DNA from: Alistipes sp. An66
GTDB lineage: Bacteria > Bacteroidota > Bacteroidia > Bacteroidales > Rikenellaceae
Direction of reading: 5' to 3'
Length of the DNA: 64,000 nucleotides
Assembly (NCBI RefSeq): GCF_002161445.1
Contig: NZ_NFHT01000013.1
Location: 1-64,000, forward strand
In this document: one piece after another, positions 8,844-16,746 of the stretch
Layout: every line of letters begins with the position of its first letter
Numbering within the stretch: position 1 is the first letter of the stretch
Translations under genes and position numbers: made by a program
The notes under the pieces: model-generated
What the model was told of the DNA's origin: nothing
What the model saw: the letters and a program-made list of their open reading frames with translations, nothing else
Database searches by the model: none

Positions 8844-9599
8844 ATGCGTTATTTTCTCGAACTCCGTTATCTGGGGGCCGCCTATTGCGGGTGGCAGCGG
8901 CAGCCCGACCAGCCGTCGGTGCAGCAGACGCTCGAACGGGCCCTGACGACGCTCCTGCGCGAACCGATCGAGACGACCGGTGCGGGCCGTACCGACACGG
9001 GGGTCAACGCCTCCTACTACGTGGCGCATTTCGACTGTTCGCATCCGGTATCGGACCCCGTGCAGACGCTCTACAAACTGAACTTTCTGCTTCCGGAGGA
9101 TATCTCCGTGGAGGGGCTGACGCCGGTTGCGGAGGATGCGCACGCGCGGTTCCATGCCTGCGAACGCGAGTACCGCTACTACATCGAGCCGCGCAAGAAT
9201 CCCTTCACGCGCCACCTGACATGGCAGTACTACGTGCCGCTGGACGTCGCGCGGATGAACCGTGCGGCGGCCTTTCTGCTCGAATACGAGGATTTCACGT
9301 CGTTCGCCAAGCTGAACTCGAACAACCGGACGAACATCTGCCATGTGCAGCGGGCCGACTGGGAGGAGTTGGCGGACGGGCGCCTCTGCTTCACGATCCG
9401 TGCGGACCGGTTTCTGCGGAACATGGTTCGGGCGATCGTGGGGACGCTGGTCGACGTGGGCCGGGGGCGCTATACGCCGGAGGATTTCCGGTCGATCATC
9501 GAGAGCCGCGACCTGTCGCGTTCGAGTGCCGGGGCCCCGGCGCAGGGGCTGTTTTTGAGCGACGTCCGCTACCCTGCCGAAATCTTCCCCCCCCTTTAA
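8844..9599 (+). CDS. truA: tRNA pseudouridine(38-40) synthase
   Basis: 251 residues, the normal length for TruA, which isomerises uridines 38-40 in the anticodon arm of many tRNAs. The catalytic Asp51 lies in the motif GAGRTDTGV at 46-54. The central YRYYIEP and the C-terminal RFLRNMVRAIVGTLVDVG blocks are family hallmarks. The start MRYFLEL is chosen because the homologous N-terminus begins there, although the frame is open far upstream. The stop codon is inside the stem of a terminator-like hairpin. Confidence 0.95.
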   Translation: MRYFLELRYLGAAYCGWQRQPDQPSVQQTLERALTTLLREPIETTGAGRTDTGVNASYYVAHFDCSHPVSDPVQTLYKLNFLLPEDISVEGLTPVAEDAHARFHACEREYRYYIEPRKNPFTRHLTWQYYVPLDVARMNRAAAFLLEYEDFTSFAKLNSNNRTNICHVQRADWEELADGRLCFTIRADRFLRNMVRAIVGTLVDVGRGRYTPEDFRSIIESRDLSRSSAGAPAQGLFLSDVRYPAEIFPPL

Positions 9600-9611
9600 G
9601 AAAGGGGTTTT
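9591..9611 (+). terminator. Terminator hairpin at the truA stop
   Basis: CCCCTTT, loop AAG, AAAGGGG, then TTTT. The TAA of truA is part of the stem and loop. It also belongs to the family of TTAA-loop hairpins in the repeat block that follows. Confidence 0.6.
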
Positions 9612-9657
9612 AGGGGCTGCGGGACCTCACGGGGTTTCCGGCCCCTGAATCCGCGTC
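9604..9657. repeat. Copy 1 of a dispersed repeat of about 54 bp
   Basis: The block has the pattern TTTTAGGGGCTGCGG, then a hairpin around GGGGTTTCC, then CCCCTGAATCCGCGTC. Related copies are at 9853-9905, 10164-10214 and 18608-18663. It starts the gene-free interval 9600-10248, which is filled entirely by such repeats and hairpins. A second inverted match, CGCCCCTAAAA near 9708, faces its TTTTAGGGGC. Confidence 0.7.
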
Positions 9658-9733
9658 GACCGACGGTCGACGCGCGGAATAGTTTCGGAAACTCTTCGCC
9701 GACCCCATCGCCCCTAAAACCGGCTTTTTAAGC

Positions 9734-9766
9734 CGGCGCACTTTGTTTTTTGCGGAAAAAGAAACC
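9734..9766. repeat. Degenerate 5' fragment of the structured repeat
   Basis: The bases GCGCACTTTGTTTTTTGCGG followed by AAAAAG match the first 25-30 bases of the 175-bp element at 9982 and 18676. Homology then stops. It follows a hairpin CCGGC-TTTTTAA-GCCGG, as the full copies also follow a CCGG hairpin. Confidence 0.55.
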
Positions 9767-9852
9767 TCGGAAGTCCGAGCGCCCGGAACGGGAGGCTGTA
9801 AAGGCTTGATCTTACTGCGCCCGCCCGGTTAAGAACCGCCGGCTTAAAAAGC

Positions 9853-9905
9853 CGGTTTCAGGGGCTGCGGAAACTCACGAGGTTTCCGAATCGTGAATCC
9901 GCGTC
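9853..9905. repeat. Copy 2 of the 54-bp dispersed repeat
   Basis: It follows a hairpin CCGGC-TTAAAAA-GCCGG and carries GGGGCTGCGGAAACTCACGA and TTTCCG. The local stem GGAAAC/GTTTCC type pairing is kept. The surroundings to 9980 repeat the layout of copy 1, giving a tandem of two longer units of roughly 240 bp. Confidence 0.7.
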
Positions 9906-9981
9906 CAACGTTCAAAGCGCGGAACCGGCCCGGAAGCCCCACAAAGGTTCCTTCGCCCATAGAACCGGTCTTTTAGACCGG

Positions 9982-10157
9982 CGCACTTTGCTTTTCGCGG
10001 AAAAAGGACGCAACGAAGGCGGAGCGAAAAGAAACGGGGCCGGTTTGCTTGCAAACCCGCGTCAGGCGCCCGTTTCCGTGATGCCGAGGTGCGGCCCCGC
10101 AAAAAGCAACTTGCGGCTGGTTCTGGTGGCACCTTTTGACACCAAAATGCCCCTTTT
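9982..10157. repeat. Structured 175-bp element, copy 1, with nested inverted repeats
   Basis: The outer arms are TTGCTTTTCGCGG at 9988-10000 and CCGCAAAAAGCAA at 10097-10109, with one mismatch. Inside are GAAACGGG facing CCCGTTTC, and the innermost hairpin GGTTTG-CTTG-CAAACC. The 3' end forms a stem with TTTTG and CAAAA arms followed by CCCCTTTT. A second copy, 18676-18850, is about 85 percent identical by eye and has a perfect outer stem. No convincing reading frame is present in either orientation, so a structured RNA or a small non-autonomous mobile element is more likely than a gene. Confidence 0.75.
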
Positions 10158-10163
10158 AAGAGA

Positions 10164-10214
10164 AGGGCTTTATGGGCTGCGGAAACTTACGGGGTTTCCG
10201 ACCCCTGAATCCGC
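10164..10214. repeat. Copy 3 of the 54-bp dispersed repeat
   Basis: Carries GGGCTGCGGAAACTTACGG, then GGTTTCCGACCCCTGAATCC. It is preceded by CCCCTTTTAAGAGAAGGG and followed by hairpins CCCCGGTTCTTAACCGGG and CCTTTCTTAAAGG, which end at the stop codon of the leucine-rich-repeat gene and may terminate it. Confidence 0.7.
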
Positions 10215-10248
10215 CCCGGTTCTTAACCGGGCTCCTTTCTTAAAGGGG

Positions 10249-11982
10249 CTATTGAGCTTTTTGGTAGACGGGAGAGATGGTTGTGCCGTTGTCGAGAACC
10301 CAACTGTCTTTGGTGAATTTGTCTGGGATGCGGTTCAGGTTGAAATCAGCCCAGACCGTTACCGGGAACACAGACTCCCCGTCCCCGGGATTGCCTCCGC
10401 AGTACAACGTCGTCAGCGCCGTGTTTTGGCTTACATCCAGCGACTTCAACTGATTGGAGGAGCAGCGCAACGACTCCAGCTCCTTGTTGTTGCTTACATT
10501 CAGCGTCGTCAACTGATTGTCGTAGCAGTACAACACCGTCAGCGCCGTGCAGCCGCTTACATCCAGCGACGCCAACGAATTGGAGTAGCATTGCAACTCC
10601 GTCAGCTCCGTGTTGTTGCTTACATCCAGCACCGTCAACTGATTGGATCTGCAGTCCACCAACCACAACGATTGGTGGTTGCTTACATCCAGCGAGGTCA
10701 ACTGATTGGAGTAGCACTCCAACTCATACAGCACCGTGTTGTTGCTTACATCCAGCGACGTCAACGAATTGTCGTAGCAGTACAACCACATCAGCGCCGT
10801 GTTTTGGCTGACATCCAGCTCCGTCAACTGATTGAAGGAGCACTTCAAACACTTCAGTTTCGTGTTTTTGCTTACATCCAGCGAGGTCAACTGATTGGAC
10901 AGGCACTCCAACCACGTCAGCGCCGCACAGCCGCTTACATCCAGCCTCGTCAACGAATTTCTTGTGCACTGCAACTCATACAGCACCGTGTTGTTGCTTA
11001 CATCCAGCTCCGTCAACTGATTGGAGTTGCAGAGCAACGACTCCAGCGCCGTGCAGCCGCTCACATCCAGCGACGTCAACTGATTGGAGGAGCACTGCAA
11101 CTCCGTCAGCGCCGTGCAGCCGCTTACATCCAGCGACTTCAACGAATTGGACAGGCAGCGCAACTTCGTCAGCGCCGTGCAGCCGCTTACATCCAGCGTC
11201 TCCAACTTATTGGTTTCGCAGTCCAACTTCGTCAGCGCCGTGCAGCCGCTTACATTCAGTTTCGTCAACTGATTGTTGTAGCACATCAACCTCGTCAGCG
11301 CCGTGCAGCCGCTTACATCCAGCGACGTCAACTTATTGTAGTTGCAGCCCAAATACGTCAGCGATTCGAAATATTCGATTCCTTGCAGGGAGGTCAGGGA
11401 ACTCCCCGAAACATTCAGTTCGGTGATTGCGGCAATCTTTTCCATATCATCCAGCGTGATATTTCCCGCATCGGAGATAATTTCCAGTCCCTGCAACTTC
11501 TGCGCAAACTCCGGGGCGAACAAGGCGGAGAAATTCGTTTCGTCGGATGTGCCGGTTTGGGTAACGGTCAGCCGCACGCTCTCTTCTCCGCAGGCAATAT
11601 CGACATAGGCTGTGCGGGACTCTTCCGTGATTTTGGGGGCGGCGGTCAGTTCGACCGTCTGTTCTCCGGCGGCACCGCTCGCGGGCGTAACGGTCAGCCA
11701 CGCGGCTTCGGTTGCGGTTTCATCGTCGGTTGCGGCTTCGGTTGCGGCTTCGGTTCCGGCATTGTCGTACACGACCGAGAGGGTCCAGTCGTTCTTTGCG
11801 GTGAATACGGCCGTTGCGGTCCGCTCCTCGACGGCGCCGAGCGTGTATTCGGTCTGTTCGACGGTCAGTTCAAGTTCAGGTTCAGGCTCCGGTGTGGGGG
11901 GGGGAGAATCAGGGGTGTCGTCCTTCTTGCAACCTGCAAGGACGAGGGTGGCAGCGAGTGTCAGCAGGTAAAGGTTTTTCAT
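10249..11982 (-). CDS. Leucine-rich-repeat lipoprotein with BACON domain
   Basis: 577 residues. The signal peptide ends at the lipobox LVLAGC (Cys17), followed by a low-complexity Pro/Glu linker. A BACON-like beta domain spans about 40-150 and is interrupted by an acidic Thr/Ala-rich insert (TEAATEAATDDETATEAAW). From about 217 to 531 there are fifteen consecutive 21-residue repeats with the consensus LTSLDVSGCTALTxLxCxxNQ, a Treponema/Bacteroides-type LRR. The last 45 residues are non-repeated. Surface-exposed adhesion or ligand binding is the usual inference; no enzyme motif is visible. The start is placed at MKNLYLLT because of the signal peptide; the frame stays open upstream only as an antisense shadow of lpdA. 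Confidence 0.85.
   Translation of the reverse strand: MKNLYLLTLAATLVLAGCKKDDTPDSPPPTPEPEPELELTVEQTEYTLGAVEERTATAVFTAKNDWTLSVVYDNAGTEAATEAATDDETATEAAWLTVTPASGAAGEQTVELTAAPKITEESRTAYVDIACGEESVRLTVTQTGTSDETNFSALFAPEFAQKLQGLEIISDAGNITLDDMEKIAAITELNVSGSSLTSLQGIEYFESLTYLGCNYNKLTSLDVSGCTALTRLMCYNNQLTKLNVSGCTALTKLDCETNKLETLDVSGCTALTKLRCLSNSLKSLDVSGCTALTELQCSSNQLTSLDVSGCTALESLLCNSNQLTELDVSNNTVLYELQCTRNSLTRLDVSGCAALTWLECLSNQLTSLDVSKNTKLKCLKCSFNQLTELDVSQNTALMWLYCYDNSLTSLDVSNNTVLYELECYSNQLTSLDVSNHQSLWLVDCRSNQLTVLDVSNNTELTELQCYSNSLASLDVSGCTALTVLYCYDNQLTTLNVSNNKELESLRCSSNQLKSLDVSQNTALTTLYCGGNPGDGESVFPVTVWADFNLNRIPDKFTKDSWVLDNGTTISPVYQKAQ
10387..11331 (-). repeat. Fifteen tandem 63-bp coding repeats
   Basis: The LRR array is an exact-period DNA repeat: 945 bases equal fifteen units of 63. 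Units contain near-identical runs such as CTTACATCCAGCGACGTCAA (plus strand). Five units in the N-terminal half carry the DVSGC form, while later units mix GC with NN, QN and KN at the same positions. Such arrays are prone to unit gain and loss by slippage or recombination. Confidence 0.9.
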
Positions 11983-12006
11983 GTATTTATGAATTAAAAA
12001 GCGGGG

Positions 12007-12014
12007 CAAAGATA
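12007..12014 (-). promoter_or_regulatory. -7 promoter element for the LRR lipoprotein
   Basis: Minus-strand TATCTTTG, a match to TAnnTTTG, 24 bases before the start codon at 11982. This shows that the lipoprotein is transcribed independently of lpdA. Confidence 0.5.
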
Positions 12015-12068
12015 CGAATTTTTCCAAAAAAACACTCCGGATGGCTCGTGCCGCGTGCGCCTGATCCG

Positions 12069-13445
12069 TCAGAGATGGATGGCGGCCCCGAGCGCCGCTT
12101 CGGCAGCCTCCATCACCCCTTCGTTCATCGTCGGGTGGGCATGGATCGTGCGGGCGATCTGATGCGCCGTGGCGCCCAGCCTGCGGGCCAGCGTCGGCTC
12201 GGCCAGCATCTCCGTCACCGAAGCCCCTACCAGGTGGGCCCCCAGCAGATGATCCTCCTCGTCGAAAATCAGCTTCACGAAGCCGTCGCGCTCCCCCGCT
12301 GCCGTGGCCTTGCCCGAGGCCGTGAAGGGGAAGCGTCCGATCTTCACGGCAATGCCCTTTTCTGCGGCCTGCTGCTCGGTCATGCCCACCGACGCCACTT
12401 CGGGCTGCGTGAAGACGCACGACGGAATGGTCGTGTAGTCCACCGGTGCGGGCGAGAGCCCGCAGATGGCCTCCACGCAGCAGATACCCTCGGCCGAGGC
12501 CACGTGGGCCAGCGTCGGACCCGGTACGATGTCGCCGATGGCGTAGATCCCCGGGACGTTGGTGCGGTAGAATTCGTCGACGCAGACCTTGCCGCGCTCG
12601 ACGGCGACGCCCAGCTCTTCGAGACCGATTCCCTCGATGTTGGACTGAATGCCCACGGCCGACAGCACGACATCTGCCGTCAGGGTCTCCGGGCCCTTCC
12701 GGCCCTCGATCTCCACCGCGCAGCGCCCCTCGTCCGTGACGCGCACCTGCCTGACGGTCGTCCCGACGAGCACCGTGGCGCGCAGCTTGCGGAAGGCGCG
12801 CTCCATGGCCTTCGAGACCTCCTCGTCTTCGAGCGGCATCATGCGCGGGAGGTACTCGATGACGGTCACCTTGACGCCCAGCGCGGCGTAGAACCACGCG
12901 AATTCGCTGCCGATGGCCCCGGAGCCGACGACGATCATCGTCTCGGGCAGCCGCGTGAGCGTGAGGGCCTGGCGCGAGGTGATCACATGCTCGCCGTCGA
13001 CCGGGATGAAGGGCATCTCGCGCGGACGGGCCCCGGTGGCGAGGATGATGTGGTCGGCCTCGTACTCCGAGCCGTCGACGTCGACACGCCCCGGGGCCGT
13101 GAGCCGCCCCGTTCCGGCGATGAGGTCGATGTCGTTCTTTTTCAGCAGGAACTGCACGCCCCGCGACATGGTCTCGGCCACGGCGCGCGAGCGGGCCACG
13201 ATCTGTTCCGGATTCGGTCGGATTTCTCCGGAGAGTTCGAGTCCGTATTGCTCGGCGTGGCTGCACAAGCCGTAGACCTGTGCGCTTTTCAGGAGCGCTT
13301 TGGTGGGGATGCAGCCCCAGTTGAGGCAGACGCCGCCCGCCTCGGCCCGCTCCACGAGGGCCACCTTGCGGCCCAGCTGCGCGGCCCGGATTGCGGCCAC
13401 ATATCCGCCGGGGCCGCTGCCGATGATCAGAATGTCGTATTTCAT
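12069..13445 (-). CDS. lpdA: Dihydrolipoyl dehydrogenase
   Basis: 458 residues, E3 family length. It reoxidises dihydrolipoamide with FAD and NAD+, in 2-oxoacid dehydrogenase complexes or the glycine cleavage system. The N-terminal FAD motif GSGPGGYVAA is at 9-18. The redox disulfide Cys40/Cys45 is in GGVCLNWGCIPTKAL. The NAD-binding GSGAIGSEFAWFYAALG motif is present. The catalytic His437 and Glu442 are in HAHPTMNEG near the C-terminus. No E1 or E2 gene is nearby, so the partner complex cannot be told from this window. Confidence 0.95.
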   Translation of the reverse strand: MKYDILIIGSGPGGYVAAIRAAQLGRKVALVERAEAGGVCLNWGCIPTKALLKSAQVYGLCSHAEQYGLELSGEIRPNPEQIVARSRAVAETMSRGVQFLLKKNDIDLIAGTGRLTAPGRVDVDGSEYEADHIILATGARPREMPFIPVDGEHVITSRQALTLTRLPETMIVVGSGAIGSEFAWFYAALGVKVTVIEYLPRMMPLEDEEVSKAMERAFRKLRATVLVGTTVRQVRVTDEGRCAVEIEGRKGPETLTADVVLSAVGIQSNIEGIGLEELGVAVERGKVCVDEFYRTNVPGIYAIGDIVPGPTLAHVASAEGICCVEAICGLSPAPVDYTTIPSCVFTQPEVASVGMTEQQAAEKGIAVKIGRFPFTASGKATAAGERDGFVKLIFDEEDHLLGAHLVGASVTEMLAEPTLARRLGATAHQIARTIHAHPTMNEGVMEAAEAALGAAIHL

Positions 13446-13585
13446 GGTTTTCAGATTTTCGTTTCAGGTCTGGATGTCCCGGTTTCCGGACGGGTATGAA
13501 TGCCCCCTCCTTCGGCCGTTTGTATGCGCGGTTTCCCGGTCGGGGCCGGACCGCGTGAGACGGCCGGCCCCGGGAGTTCGGGTGC

Positions 13586-15283
13586 TTATTTCCGCACTTT
13601 GAGCACCTCGCCGTTGTCGGCGGCCACGGCGCGCTTCCACTTCTCGTTGTAGCCCGGGAACTGGATCTTGTCGGGGATCTGGCGCCCGTTTCCGTTGTCG
13701 ACGAAGTGGGCGGCCGAGCCGTCGCCGTCGAGGAACGACAGCACGTCGCCGTGCTCGCTCTTGACGTTGCCGTCCATGTACTTGATCAGCAGGTAGCCGT
13801 TCAGACGCTGCCAGCGGTCAAAGAGCTCCTGTGCCGTCGATACGCTCACTTCGGTGAGGTAGTTGCGGCGCGCCGCGGGCGACATCCTGCCGATGCGGGC
13901 CATGATCGCCTCCATGTCGGCCAGGCGGGCGTTCTCCCACTGGTCCGAGACCTTGCGGATGTCGGCCGCGATCATGTCGTAGCGCATGTAGGCGAAGTTC
14001 GTCGTGCGGTTGAAGAGCCAGAATGCCGACGTGGGCGAATATTCGAGCATCGAGCCGTTGCCCTCGCGGAAGCACTCGGGAACCTCCTGCGCCGAGCAGA
14101 AGATCGGCGTCAGGCACGACGTCGCGGCGTCGTCGACCCCGAACCAGAGGATGCCCGTGTCGGCCGGACGATCGGCGCGGGCCTGCCCCACGAACCAGAA
14201 TCCGGTCTGCTGCGTAGCCGTGGCGCGTTCGTTGAGATAGGTCTCGCCGTCGACCTCGAACTCCATCGGGCGCCAGCGGTAGGGGCAGTTGTGGCCTCCG
14301 GCGCCGATGTCCGTGGTCATGTCCATCGGCGTACCCTCGTAGTGGTCGCGCATGCAGTCGAAGAGCTGTTTCGGGGAGACCTTCGTGCGGGGTTTCACCC
14401 ACAGCGGCATGCGGTTTTTGAGGTCATAGCCCATGGCGTAGTCCTGATAGGCGTCCATGCCGTCGGCCACGGTGCGGAAGAAGGCCCACACGCGGGCGTC
14501 GCAGCCGCGCACGGTCCCGAAATCGGGCGGGCAGTAGGCGTCGGCGAAGCTGAACGCCTCGTCCTCACCCTCGAAGTAGCCCATCTCGCGGGCGAACTCC
14601 ACGACGTCGGGGGCATAGAGACAGTTCTCCGGGTCGTCCTTCGGGAAGGTGGTGATCCGCGCCTGGTTGGCGTGGGCCGAGACATAGCCGTCGGGGATGC
14701 GGCGGGCGACCCATACGATTCCCTTTCGGGCGTTGCCGCCCTTGCCGTCGTCCTTGTATCCCTTGCCGATGAGCTCCATGATCCATGCCTCCTCGGGATC
14801 GGCGATCGAGAACGACTCGCCGCTCGACGCATATCCGTAGGTGTTGGCCAGGTCGACGATCACGCGGATCGCCTCGCGGGCCGTGCGTGCGCGTTGCAGG
14901 GCGATGTAGATCAGCGATCCGTAGTCGATGCGGCCGGTGGTGTCGACCAGCTCCGCACGTCCGCCGTAGGTCGTCTCGCCGATGATGAGCGAGTGTTCGT
15001 TCATGTTGCCCACGGTGGAGTATGTTTCGCGGAGCTGCGGGATGTCGCAGAGGTAGCGTCCCGTGTCCCACTCGTAGACGGAGAGCATCGCCCCGGCCTT
15101 GTGTCGTCCGCCGGGGGTGTGGTAGAGGGCTCCGTAGAGCGCATGGGAGTCGGCCGCGTAGGTCACCATGACCGAACCGTCGGTCGAGGCGCCCTTCGTG
15201 ACGATGAAGTTGGTGCAGGCCGAGACCGCGCCGTAAGCGGCTACGGCGGCGAAGGCTGCGAGCATCAATCTGAAATTTTTCAT
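13586..15283 (-). CDS. Secreted C69 family dipeptidase
   Basis: 565 residues. A signal peptide of 22 residues ends AVSA, and the next residue is Cys23 (CTNFIVTKGAS), which would become the N-terminal nucleophile of an Ntn-hydrolase. This is the arrangement of peptidase family C69 (PepD/dipeptidase A type). Conserved blocks GSVMVTYAADSH and the later GHNCPYRW fit the family. The likely role is hydrolysis of dipeptides in the periplasm as part of peptide catabolism. The start MKNFRLML is preferred over an upstream in-frame Met because it gives a clean signal peptide. It stands alone, divergent from the lipoprotein gene at 15439. The 140 bases between this gene and lpdA hold nothing recognisable. 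Confidence 0.9.
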   Translation of the reverse strand: MKNFRLMLAAFAAVAAYGAVSACTNFIVTKGASTDGSVMVTYAADSHALYGALYHTPGGRHKAGAMLSVYEWDTGRYLCDIPQLRETYSTVGNMNEHSLIIGETTYGGRAELVDTTGRIDYGSLIYIALQRARTAREAIRVIVDLANTYGYASSGESFSIADPEEAWIMELIGKGYKDDGKGGNARKGIVWVARRIPDGYVSAHANQARITTFPKDDPENCLYAPDVVEFAREMGYFEGEDEAFSFADAYCPPDFGTVRGCDARVWAFFRTVADGMDAYQDYAMGYDLKNRMPLWVKPRTKVSPKQLFDCMRDHYEGTPMDMTTDIGAGGHNCPYRWRPMEFEVDGETYLNERATATQQTGFWFVGQARADRPADTGILWFGVDDAATSCLTPIFCSAQEVPECFREGNGSMLEYSPTSAFWLFNRTTNFAYMRYDMIAADIRKVSDQWENARLADMEAIMARIGRMSPAARRNYLTEVSVSTAQELFDRWQRLNGYLLIKYMDGNVKSEHGDVLSFLDGDGSAAHFVDNGNGRQIPDKIQFPGYNEKWKRAVAADNGEVLKVRK

Positions 15284-15352
15284 GTTTTTCGGGTTTAGCA
15301 CGTAAAGATAGAAAAAAAGCCGGAAACCGCTGCGTCGATCGGTCCAAAATAC

Positions 15353-15360
15353 TATATTTG
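15353..15360 (+). promoter_or_regulatory. -7 promoter element for the lipoprotein at 15439
   Basis: TATATTTG, a full match to TAnnTTTG, 78 bases before the start codon and in the gap shared with the divergent dipeptidase gene. Confidence 0.5.
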
Positions 15361-15438
15361 TAACGGCAACAACTTTCTTCCGCCCGGAAATACCCCCCCC
15401 CGATACGGAGGTAAAAACTTTAAAATCATTGCTTTGCT

Positions 15439-16734
15439 ATGTGCAGGATTGGTGTGGTGCTGTTTTTCAGCCTTCTTGTGTCGGGGTGCGGCCTCACGGT
15501 GGAACGCCCGAAGGAGATCCTGGTGACCGACATCACGATGCCCTCCGACGGGCCGTTTGCGCCGGGCGCTCCCGTGACCGTCACGGCCTCGGGATTCGAA
15601 TCGGGGGACGAAATCTGGTTCGAGATTGCCTGGACCGGCGGTTCGGAGGAGTTTGCCCCGGAGGGCTGGGCAAAGGGAGTCCGGGGCGTCGTGACGGAGC
15701 GCACGGCCGGGTCGGTCACTTTCCTGGCTCCGGGCCACTACCCTCCCTCGACGGTCGACGTGCTGCTTTTCCGCGCAGGGATCTTCCAGCCGCTGGGCAC
15801 GATCCGTGTCGGCGACGGCGTGCAGCACGAAATCTTCCTCTATACGCTCACCCCGACTGCGGCGGGTGGAACCGCCGTGGCCCGCTGTCCGATGTACGGA
15901 TCGACCGAAATGTATGAGGATGTGCTGACCTCCGACCTCCCGCTGGATTATGTTGTGGGGTGTTTCGGCACCGGCACGGCCTGCGGCATGGCGGACGGAC
16001 GGCTCGTCGATCTGGACCTCGTCACCCGCCATACGCAGGAGTCGGGCGGCGAGGCTCTGCTTGCGGGATCGACCTCCGCATCGTCCGTGGTTGCTCTCTA
16101 CGTCCGCGACGACCGGCTCTACCTCTCCGGAGGCACGTCGCAACCCTATTCCTGGCAGCTGCCCGAGGGGGTTACTGCGGACCGCATCGTCCGCCAACCC
16201 TTCGTCTATGCCTTCCAGGCCCTTCTGCTCACGGTGCGTAACGACGACGATACCTTTTCGCCGCTGGTACTTCCGCTGTCGGGTTCCACGGCCCGGCTCG
16301 GGGAGTCCGTCGCGTCGGAATACCTGCTCCCCTACTGGACCATGAAGCCGTCGGCCGACGATCCCGCGCGGATGGAGCGTGTGGGCGGTTATGCCGTGCT
16401 GCACGGGAGCGTGACCTGGTTCCTGCCCCTCGATCCCGCAACGCTGGCGCTGAAATCCCGGGATGAGCATGTTCTCGCGGTTGAGGGGCGGGTGCTGTCG
16501 ATGACCCAGTGTATCGTGCCCGGGAAGGAATCGGCCGAAGAGGCCGCTGTCGAGATCGGTTCGGAGGGTGAGGAGCCGGCCGGAAAGGGTGTGCCCGAGG
16601 TCCGGATCGGCGTGCTGAGCGAGGTCGAAGGCCGGCGCGAGGTCTGGATCTATAACCCTGCCACGCACTCCGGGACGATGGTATTGAGTGATGCCGACCT
16701 CTCCGTCGTGACGGGCATTTTCCTGGCGCAGTGA
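15439..16734 (+). CDS. Lipoprotein of unknown function
   Basis: 431 residues. The signal peptide ends in LVSGC (Cys17). The first 90 residues look like an IPT/TIG-type Ig-fold (PFAPGAPVTVTASGFESGD), which would sit just above the membrane. The rest is beta-rich, with short repeating strand-turn units that could form a propeller-like fold, but no known catalytic motif is visible. It was not recognised as a named family. It has its own promoter motif and is followed by a 42-bp tandem repeat rather than another gene of the same operon. It is probably outer-membrane or surface attached. Confidence 0.7.
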   Translation: MCRIGVVLFFSLLVSGCGLTVERPKEILVTDITMPSDGPFAPGAPVTVTASGFESGDEIWFEIAWTGGSEEFAPEGWAKGVRGVVTERTAGSVTFLAPGHYPPSTVDVLLFRAGIFQPLGTIRVGDGVQHEIFLYTLTPTAAGGTAVARCPMYGSTEMYEDVLTSDLPLDYVVGCFGTGTACGMADGRLVDLDLVTRHTQESGGEALLAGSTSASSVVALYVRDDRLYLSGGTSQPYSWQLPEGVTADRIVRQPFVYAFQALLLTVRNDDDTFSPLVLPLSGSTARLGESVASEYLLPYWTMKPSADDPARMERVGGYAVLHGSVTWFLPLDPATLALKSRDEHVLAVEGRVLSMTQCIVPGKESAEEAAVEIGSEGEEPAGKGVPEVRIGVLSEVEGRREVWIYNPATHSGTMVLSDADLSVVTGIFLAQ

Positions 16735-16746
16735 ACCGGGGCGGCC

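Noticed and set aside
9875..10132. Small ORFs in the structured repeats, such as one starting with MPPEPAASC
   Set aside because: The same frame in the second copy near 18.7 kb diverges and shifts, and the DNA keeps pairing rather than codons, so I treat them as false genes.
10387..11331. Possible CRISPR array because of many regularly spaced repeats
   Set aside because: The period is an exact 63 bp without unique spacers, and it encodes a continuous leucine-rich repeat protein.
10249..13266. The LRR reading frame extended to over 1000 codons through lpdA
   Set aside because: The part beyond 11982 is antisense-like, Arg-rich translation of lpdA DNA. A signal peptide and a promoter place the start at 11982.
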